In this document: piece after piece, positions 59,042 to 64,000 of the stretch
Layout of the letters: every line of letters starts with the position of its first letter
How positions within the stretch are numbered: the stretch's first letter is position 1
Source of the DNA: Microlunatus antarcticus
GTDB lineage: Bacteria > Actinomycetota > Actinomycetes > Propionibacteriales > Propionibacteriaceae
Assembly (NCBI RefSeq): GCF_014193425.1
Contig: NZ_JACHZG010000001.1
Location: forward strand, 2,046,001-2,110,000
Direction: 5' to 3'
Length of the DNA stretch: 64,000 nt
Notes under the pieces: generated by a model
The model's input: the letters and a program-made list of their open reading frames with translations, nothing else
What the model was told of the DNA's origin: nothing
The model's database searches: none
Position numbers and translations under genes: made by a program

Positions 59042-60553
59042 TCAGCTCGTCGAGCAGTCCGTGGCTCCTCTGCAGGTCTGCAGGTCGTGCAGGGCGGCTT
59101 TCAGCTCGGCTCGTCGCGCCGCGGAGAGGTCCTGCCAGCGGTTGAGCAGCTGTTGCGGGTCGCGGGCGTTGTCGTAGTACTCGCGCTCTCCGTCGGTGTA
59201 CTCGACGTAGGTCAGCCGGTTGTTGGTGATCGCCTCGTACGACGGGGGGTTGGCCCCGTTCTTGCCGGCGTAGTCGGGGTCGGAGGGGTCGAGGTTCGGT
59301 CCGTGGTGCTCGACGAGCCCGTAGGCGCGCCAGTCGGTCGGACGCTGACCCTTTAGCAGCGGGAGCAGCGAGCGCCCGTCCGCTTCGGGCAGTGCCGACG
59401 CGCCGGCGAGGTCGACGAAGGTGGGGGCGAGGTCGATGTTCTGCGCCGGCCGGCTGATCGTGGCGTGCTTGACCCCCGGCCCGGTCACCACCAGCGGCAC
59501 GACGATGTCGGTCTTGTACGCCGTCTGCTTGCCCGCAGGGAGCCGGTGCTCACCGAGGTGGTAGCCGTTGTCGGAGCTGAAGACGACGTAGGTGTTGTCG
59601 AGCTGCCCGGTCGCGCGCAGCGTCGAGCGGAGCCGGGACAGCATCAGGTCGACCGAGCGCACCGACTGTGCTCGCTTGCGGTAGACCGTGTCGAGGTTCT
59701 TCACCTGAGCCTTGGTCAGCTTGGGCCGGTCCTTCATCCAGGCCGGCTTGTCGGTCATCGACGCCTCGTTGAACGCCTTGCTGCGCGGCGCCTTCAATCC
59801 CTTGTACTTCTTCGCGTCCCGCGGCGCCGGGGTGTAGGGCGCGTGCGGGGCGAAGGTCGCGATCTCCAGCGCGAACGGCTTCCCGGCAGCGCTGGCGTTG
59901 AGGATGAAGTTCTGGCCCTTCGTCGACACCACGTCGGTGAGGTAGGCCTGGGGTCGTTTGCCGTACTTCACCTCACGCCCGTTCTCATTCATCGTGTAGT
60001 TGAACTCGGGGTAGCCGTTCCCGGCGACGTCCCACTCGTCCCAGCCCTGGGGGACGTTCGACCCGGGTGTGCCGTCGCCGGCCTTGGGGTCGTAGCCGTT
60101 GAGGTACTTCCCCATGAACCCGGTGCTGTAGCCGGCCTTCTGCAGCGCGACCGCGTACGTCTGGTCGGCCAGGCCGTTCTTGTCGAACGCGCCGAGCCCG
60201 CCGTCGTCGCCGCTGTTGGTGAACACGCCGGAGGTGTGCGGGTACTGCCCGGTAAAGATCGACGTCCGCGACGGGCAGCACAGCGAGTCCGAGACGACGT
60301 AGTCGGAGAAGCTGGCACCGCTCTTCTGCATCGCGCGGACGGTCGGCATGTACTTCAGCAAGCTCGGCTCGAGGTCGTCGGTCAGGACGAAGACCACGTT
60401 CGGCGCCTGCCGCGCCACTGGGCTCGCAGCCGGGGACGGGCTCGACGCCGGCGCCGGGCTCGTCGACGGTGCGGCCTGGGCCGTCACCGCGAGGGCGGCA
60501 CCGACGAGGGACAGGCCGACGAGGGCGGCGGCGAGCGGACGGGGTCCGGGCAT
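59042..60553 (-). CDS. secreted sulfatase (S1 family)
   Basis: A 503-residue exported enzyme of the alkaline phosphatase-like sulfatases. A signal peptide (LAAALVGLSLVGAALAVTAQA) precedes a Pro/Ser linker, then VVFVLTDDLEP (metal site) and SLCCPSRTSIFTG, where Cys92 of C-x-P-S-R is the residue converted to formylglycine. VFSSDNGYHLGEHRLPAGK supplies further metal and substrate ligands. It removes sulfate from extracellular sulfated sugars or polymers. No matching sulfatase-modifying enzyme is seen here. ATG at 60553. It lies at the edge of the sulfur island without a regulon site. Confidence 0.9.
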   Translation of the reverse strand: MPGPRPLAAALVGLSLVGAALAVTAQAAPSTSPAPASSPSPAASPVARQAPNVVFVLTDDLEPSLLKYMPTVRAMQKSGASFSDYVVSDSLCCPSRTSIFTGQYPHTSGVFTNSGDDGGLGAFDKNGLADQTYAVALQKAGYSTGFMGKYLNGYDPKAGDGTPGSNVPQGWDEWDVAGNGYPEFNYTMNENGREVKYGKRPQAYLTDVVSTKGQNFILNASAAGKPFALEIATFAPHAPYTPAPRDAKKYKGLKAPRSKAFNEASMTDKPAWMKDRPKLTKAQVKNLDTVYRKRAQSVRSVDLMLSRLRSTLRATGQLDNTYVVFSSDNGYHLGEHRLPAGKQTAYKTDIVVPLVVTGPGVKHATISRPAQNIDLAPTFVDLAGASALPEADGRSLLPLLKGQRPTDWRAYGLVEHHGPNLDPSDPDYAGKNGANPPSYEAITNNRLTYVEYTDGEREYYDNARDPQQLLNRWQDLSAARRAELKAALHDLQTCRGATDCSTS

Positions 60554-60750
60554 GACGAACCTTTCGGTGGGACGAACAGTCGCAGCGGACTCTAAGGAGC
60601 GCGCGACAGGCGAGGGTGCCTGCGATCGCGGATCTTCAGCAGATCGACAGGCAGACCGGGGCAGCAGGGGTCAGCCGGAACCCGCTTCTCCAGGTGGGTG
60701 TCACGCCTCTGTCGCGAAGGATCTCTGGCGACTCCCGAGGACCGTTTCTA

Positions 60751-60768
60751 CTTATCTAATCTGATAAG
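60751..60768. promoter_or_regulatory. palindrome and -10 box before HTH/nucleotidyltransferase pair
   Basis: CTTATC-TAATCT-GATAAG, a perfect six-base inverted repeat whose spacer TAATCT is itself a TAnnnT -10 box at 60757-60762. Transcription would begin within a few bases of the start codon. A repressor bound here would block the promoter, consistent with autoregulation by the HTH protein. Confidence 0.6.
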
Positions 60769-60773
60769 GTTCG

Positions 60774-61388
60774 GTGATGCCGTCGAAGTATTCACACGCC
60801 GCCCGGGATACGGCTCTGGTCGTCCAGGGGCTTCAGGCTGCCTTGCACGACAGCGGACTGTCGCAGGCTGGCTTCGCGCGGGCGCTCGAGACGTCAGCCA
60901 GTCGGTTCTCGACGTACCTGTCGGGATCGACATCACCGTCGGCCGCGTTCTTCGTCCGTGCTCAGCGCTTGGCCAACGGGCTGAAGGTCAGCGGTCAGCT
61001 CGGACGGACGACGCCCAGCAGCATCGGCATCGTCGTGCGGGAGGCGCTGGAGGAGGGTGACGAGGTCTGGGCGTTCAAGATGCTCCTGCGAGGCCGCGAT
61101 GACCTGCGCGCCATGCTGAACGACGAGACAGCGGGCGCAGACGCGTGGGAGTGCGACCCGGGTCCTCTTGATGCGCCGGCGTGGGACGCCTTGCTCTGCG
61201 CGGTGATCGCCCACGAGTTCGACGAGGCCGACCGGGTCGCGCCGCGCTGGACTCGACGTGGGGTCGATACCGGCCCGTGGACGTTCGCCAACCCCTACTT
61301 CGATGCAGACGAGGTCCGCCGGCGCACACCACCGTGGCTCGCCGAGCGCGGCGTCCTCGTGGCCGGTCGCGACCTGGTGACGGCATGA
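60774..61388 (+). CDS. HTH-domain protein, candidate antitoxin
   Basis: A 204-residue protein. The N-terminal XRE-like helix-turn-helix reads LQAALHDSGLSQAGFARALETSASRFSTYLSGSTSPSAAFFVRAQRLA. The C-terminal ~110 residues are acidic and contain WECDPGPLDAPAWDALLCAVIAHEFDEADRVAPRWTR, unlike any domain I can name. GTG 60774 or ATG 60777 may be the start of a nearly leaderless message. It is coupled by ATGA to a nucleotidyltransferase-like gene, in the gene order of AbiE/MNT-type toxin-antitoxin pairs. Confidence 0.75.
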   Translation: MMPSKYSHAARDTALVVQGLQAALHDSGLSQAGFARALETSASRFSTYLSGSTSPSAAFFVRAQRLANGLKVSGQLGRTTPSSIGIVVREALEEGDEVWAFKMLLRGRDDLRAMLNDETAGADAWECDPGPLDAPAWDALLCAVIAHEFDEADRVAPRWTRRGVDTGPWTFANPYFDADEVRRRTPPWLAERGVLVAGRDLVTA

Positions 61389-62032
61389 GCGCACGGTCCG
61401 AGCCTGGCCGGCCGTCGGGCGGGTCCTCCGGCCGGGGACGGCGTACGGCAGGAACAGATGCAGCCGCGGGCCTCGAGCTGGACGCTGACCGCATCGAGGC
61501 GTTGCTCGAACAGCTCGATGCCCGGCTCCGGGCTCGCGGCGCTGCTGCCTCGCTCTATGTCGTCGGCGGTGCGGCCGTGTTGGCCGTGACCGGGCTACGG
61601 CGAGTCACGCGCGACGTCGACGTCACCCACCTCGACCCGGCCGTGCTCGACGAGGCTCGCCTGCTCGGCGAAGAACAGGGCCTGCCCGCGGACTGGTTGA
61701 ACTCCGCCGCCGGCGCGTGGGCACCACCCGGGCACCGCCGCGAGCCGCCTGCAGCCGGGCCGGGCCTGACGGTGCGCTACGCCACGGGGGATGAGCTGTT
61801 GGCGATGAAGATGATCGCGCTGCGTACCCAGGACGCGCCCGACATCGTCGCCCTCGCCGCCAAGCTCGGCCTGCACGGCGAACCGGCGGAACGGTACGCC
61901 ACAGTGCTCCGGCGTATCTACCCCGACGACAACGCCCTCGCGCTGCTCCTGGGCGTGCCCGACGACGACCTGGACGCCGAGATCCAAGCCATCACCGCGG
62001 CCGTCGCCCGGCTCACGTCGCCGCCCGGCTGA
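61385..62032 (+). CDS. nucleotidyltransferase-like protein (DUF6036/AbiEii-like), candidate toxin
   Basis: A 215-residue protein. LDADRIEALLEQLDARLRARG is followed by YVVGGAAVLAVTGLRRVTRDVDVTHL, the Gly-Gly and Asp-x-Asp pattern of minimal nucleotidyltransferases such as AbiEii. TGDELLAMKMIALRTQDAPDIVALAAKLGL fits the DUF6036-type C-terminal segment. Such enzymes can nucleotidylate tRNA or proteins and stop growth. ATG 61385 overlaps the stop of the HTH gene (ATGA). The ~40 residues before the conserved part are a basic, low-complexity leader. Confidence 0.78.
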   Translation: MSARSEPGRPSGGSSGRGRRTAGTDAAAGLELDADRIEALLEQLDARLRARGAAASLYVVGGAAVLAVTGLRRVTRDVDVTHLDPAVLDEARLLGEEQGLPADWLNSAAGAWAPPGHRREPPAAGPGLTVRYATGDELLAMKMIALRTQDAPDIVALAAKLGLHGEPAERYATVLRRIYPDDNALALLLGVPDDDLDAEIQAITAAVARLTSPPG

Positions 62033-62218
62033 ACCACGCGCGGGGTATCGGCGAATGCCCTCGACATCGCGGCGGTCCACCCGGCACATCACGGTCTGTT
62101 TCAACGGGCGATGGGGCTGCTGCTGCACCATGGCCGTCGCCCACCAGAAAGGCGGGCAGGAGGTAGCAACGCACGGACAGCTGCGGCGGTCGTCGTCGCC
62201 CCGCCGCCGCCACACCAA

Positions 62219-62262
62219 CGCCGGCCGGCGCGCGCGCCGCCGCCGCCGCCGCGCGCGCGCCG
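62219..62262. repeat. 44-base G/C-only tract
   Basis: A run of 44 bases without A or T, dominated by alternating CG and CCG units, in the gap after the nucleotidyltransferase gene. It could adopt Z-form or slip during replication. Not part of any supported gene. Confidence 0.75.
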
Positions 62263-62353
62263 ACTGCCGCCGCCTGTCCGGTCTCACTGATGGTGTCAGC
62301 GGTTCCACGCTCCGCTGACAGCTTCTGTGCGACGAACCACGCCTGATCCGTCT

Positions 62354-62610
62354 CAGTGATCTTGACAGTAGCCGGATCCTGTCTCACTCAAGTTGTCAGT
62401 AGCCGGATGATCTTGAACTTCGGCACGACGCGGCCGGGACATGTTCTCGGCCTGGCACAGCAAGCGCGCTGTCCTGGCTTCTCGTCGGCTGGATCACGAT
62501 GGCGAGCGCAGCCTCCCGTGCCTCTCTGCTCAGCTCAAAACTGCTCTGTCAGTCGAGCTGTCAGTAGCCGGATTCTGTGTCATGGAAGCTGTCAGCAGGC
62601 GATGATCTTG
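62354..62610. repeat. insertion-element-end-like repeat cluster
   Basis: CAGTAGCCGGAT occurs at 62366-62377, 62397-62408 and 62562-62573, with a degenerate copy (CAGCAGGCGATGATCTTG) at 62593-62610. Each is preceded by TGACA- or TGTCA-type steps. They fall into two pairs 31 bases apart. The same spacing and a related motif occur at 37.63-37.69 kb. This resembles multiple transposase-binding sites at both ends of an IS21-like element, with only ~150 bases left between the pairs and no transposase. Confidence 0.6.
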
Positions 62611-62636
62611 GTTTAATAGCGCCGTTCGGGACCGGG

Positions 62637-63176
62637 TCAGGCGATGTCGAGCTCGACGCCGACGAGGGCGACCAGGATGCCCATCAGGGTCATGGAGACG
62701 ACCCAGCGCAGGGTGTGGCCGTGCACTGCTCGCGCCAGGCCCGCTCCGAGGCCGCCGAGTCCGGCGACGGAGACGACGAGAGCGGACCACCCGTACGGCC
62801 GGGTCAGTGCTCCGACAGCGAGCGGGGTGAATGCTCCGATGAAGCTGACTAGGCATCCGACGGCGGCGGCGACCAGGGCCTCTCGCCGGACCTGACGCCC
62901 GAGGTTCCCGGCTGCGAGCCGCCCGGACCGGGTGAGGCTCAGCTCCTTCTCGGCGCGGGTCAGGTCGGCTCGGAGTGCGGCGTATTCGGCTACGAAGATC
63001 GTGAATACTGCCGTGACGAGTGCGACGGCTCCGACCTTCAGGGCGAGGGCGGCGTCGAGCCCGCGTCCGTGCAGGACGGTGGCGGAGGCCAGGGTGAGGG
63101 CGTTGACGATGCCGTCGGCCAGCCCGAGGGTGAGGGGCAGCAGGTTGCGCCGCCAGAGCGCTGCGAGCGAGGTCAC
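62637..63176 (-). CDS. VIT/CCC1-like membrane transporter
   Basis: A 179-residue membrane protein with about five helices. RNLLPLTLGLADGIVNALTLASATVLHG is the VIT1/CCC1-type first helix, FTIFVAEYAALRADLTRAEKELSLTRSGR the amphipathic linker, and VGCLVSFIGAFTPLAVGAL and VSMTLMGILVALVGVELDIA the final helices. VIT proteins move iron or manganese. The metal-binding helices are shorter than in classical VIT1, so transport is an inference. GTG 63176 overlaps the DUF211 stop (GTGA). Confidence 0.75.
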   Translation of the reverse strand: MTSLAALWRRNLLPLTLGLADGIVNALTLASATVLHGRGLDAALALKVGAVALVTAVFTIFVAEYAALRADLTRAEKELSLTRSGRLAAGNLGRQVRREALVAAAVGCLVSFIGAFTPLAVGALTRPYGWSALVVSVAGLGGLGAGLARAVHGHTLRWVVSMTLMGILVALVGVELDIA

Positions 63177-63472
63177 GTGCCGGAGGAGCGGCGTACCCGG
63201 GGGACGCGGTCGAGCAGGTGCTGGCCGACGACGATCTCGTCGATGCTGTGCAGCACGGCGCCGACCTCCTCGATGGCGGCGAAGAGTGCGTCGGTGTCGA
63301 TGCCGTCGCCTTCGATCGTGACCTCGGTCCCGACCGTCTCGACGTCGATGTCGGTGACGGTGATGTTGACCGCCTCGACGCCGCGCACCGCTTCCATCGC
63401 CGCTGCCAGTTCGAGCAGCTCGGGCCGGTGCACCGCCTTGTCGACGTCGAGCTGCAGCCTGCGTACGTTCAT
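63173..63472 (-). CDS. DUF211 domain protein
   Basis: A 99-residue ferredoxin-like-fold protein: RRLQLDVDKAVHRPELLELAAAMEAVRGVEAVNITVTDIDVETVGTEVTIEGDGIDTDALFAAIEEVGAVLHSIDEIVVG, the full length of the DUF211 family. Archaeal relatives form small multimeric shells of unknown function. ATG 63472 has GGAGGAGA upstream. It overlaps the VIT-like gene by four bases and shares its transcript, suggesting a regulatory partner for that membrane protein. Confidence 0.88.
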   Translation of the reverse strand: MNVRRLQLDVDKAVHRPELLELAAAMEAVRGVEAVNITVTDIDVETVGTEVTIEGDGIDTDALFAAIEEVGAVLHSIDEIVVGQHLLDRVPRVRRSSGT

Positions 63473-63647
63473 CCGTGTCTCCTCCGAGGACGGTCGCCTC
63501 GATGACGCCATCCTGCTACCCCGGCACACCGTTGCGGCGCGCTCGTGGGGCGTTACGCTCGTTCTACGGCGGTGGGGCTCGCCGGAACCGAACCGCGACG
63601 CCCGTCGCCAACAGTCCCTACCTCGACGCGAGAGCTGAGGTAGGCGC

Positions 63648-64000
63648 ATGCCCCACGACCCCACCGACGACACCGGCTCCGTCAGCGAGGGGGCCGCTCA
63701 GGAAGCCGGTAGTGGAGCGCGGCGGCCGTCCGTCGGGGTGCTCGGGGTCGGTGCGGCGTCGTTGTTCAGCGACACCAGCCACGAGCTCGTGACCTCGCTG
63801 CTCCCCACCTTCCTGGGCAGCACGCTGCACGCCGGGCCCGGCCTCCTCGGGCTCGTCGAGGGGTCGGCCGACGCGCTGACCGGGCTGTCCAAGCTGGCCG
63901 GCGGACCCCTGGCCGCGGACCCCCAACGACGGGTCCGGCTCGCGTCTTCGGGCTACGTCGGGACGGCGCTTGCGACCGCGGCGATCGGGCTGACGACGGC
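63648..64000 (+). CDS. MFS transporter, start only (cut by window end)
   Basis: The first 117 residues of a major facilitator transporter. A hydrophilic head of ~30 residues leads into VGVLGVGAASLFSDTSHELVTSLLPTFLGS, then LLGLVEGSADALTGLSKLAGGPLAA, the motif A region of the branch of MFS proteins with SDTSxE at the first helix. Cargo is unknown. ATG 63648 with GAGG upstream. The gene continues beyond the window. Confidence 0.82.
   Translation, partial: MPHDPTDDTGSVSEGAAQEAGSGARRPSVGVLGVGAASLFSDTSHELVTSLLPTFLGSTLHAGPGLLGLVEGSADALTGLSKLAGGPLAADPQRRVRLASSGYVGTALATAAIGLTT

Noticed and set aside
62013-62387. 124-residue minus-strand frame in the gap after the nucleotidyltransferase
   Set aside because: It runs through the G/C-only tract as poly-Ala/Arg and begins inside insertion-element-like repeats; no family, no ribosome binding site.
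34297-62610. CRISPR array from the recurring CAGTAGCCGGAT motifs
   Set aside because: Spacing is irregular, copies are few and partly inverted, and there are no equal-length spacers or cas genes; transposon-end repeats explain them better.

Overview
High-GC actinobacterial chromosome segment. The base composition, GTG/TTG starts, excalibur-domain secreted protein, RNase J, RskA-like anti-sigma factor and actinobacterial CtaF subunit all point that way; a Nocardioidaceae-like member of the Propionibacteriales is plausible but not proven. The sequence shows no rRNA, tRNA, CRISPR array or prophage. Genes are dense and many neighbours are translationally coupled through ATGA or GTGA overlaps.

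0-23 kb: a mosaic of small metabolic and regulatory units. These are a VOC protein, a rhomboid-like protein, a secreted excalibur protein, an amidase with a TetR regulator, an NTF2-like protein / TetR / luciferase-like oxidoreductase group, and an exported molybdopterin oxidoreductase with a cytochrome b subunit beside a sigma/zinc-protein pair. They are followed by an XRE-cupin regulator with a BenE-type transporter, an MFS pump with TetR, an aromatic-ring FAD monooxygenase with TetR, a two-component system with a small secreted protein, and a GH42 beta-galactosidase next to a frameshifted HxlR regulator. Several divergent pairs carry clear palindromic operators between them.

23-39 kb: a FrnE-type DsbA protein with a tiny coupled reading frame, a secreted beta-propeller protein, RNase J, and a carotenoid island (CrtU-like, CrtI-like, CruF and a lycopene-elongase-type prenyltransferase). 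Next comes a scarred stretch (33.9-38 kb) with a GH10 xylanase remnant, a truncated haloacid dehalogenase and short repeats like insertion-sequence ends.

39-59 kb: the highlight, a sulfur-oxidation island. Seven copies of a 12-bp palindrome (consensus RTGTACGTACAY) lie only in intergenic regions upstream of six transcription units. These units encode sulfide:quinone oxidoreductase, a metallo-beta-lactamase/rhodanese fusion of the persulfide dioxygenase type, three further rhodaneses, a DsrE protein, a TauE/SafE exporter, a sulfite oxidase, DsbA and CcdA thiol-redox proteins, an orphan ModA-like protein, and an aa3 oxidase module (CtaD, CtaF, CtaG, DUF2243). A GntR/UTRA regulator in the middle has the only fully symmetric copy at its own start and is the natural candidate repressor. 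Read together, the genes would take H2S to persulfide, sulfite and sulfate, export surplus sulfite, and offer an oxidase as electron sink.

59-64 kb: a sulfatase, an HTH/nucleotidyltransferase pair resembling AbiE-like toxin-antitoxin modules, a 0.6-kb gap with a G/C-only tract and repeated insertion-element-end motifs, a VIT-like membrane protein coupled to DUF211, and the start of an MFS transporter that runs off the window.
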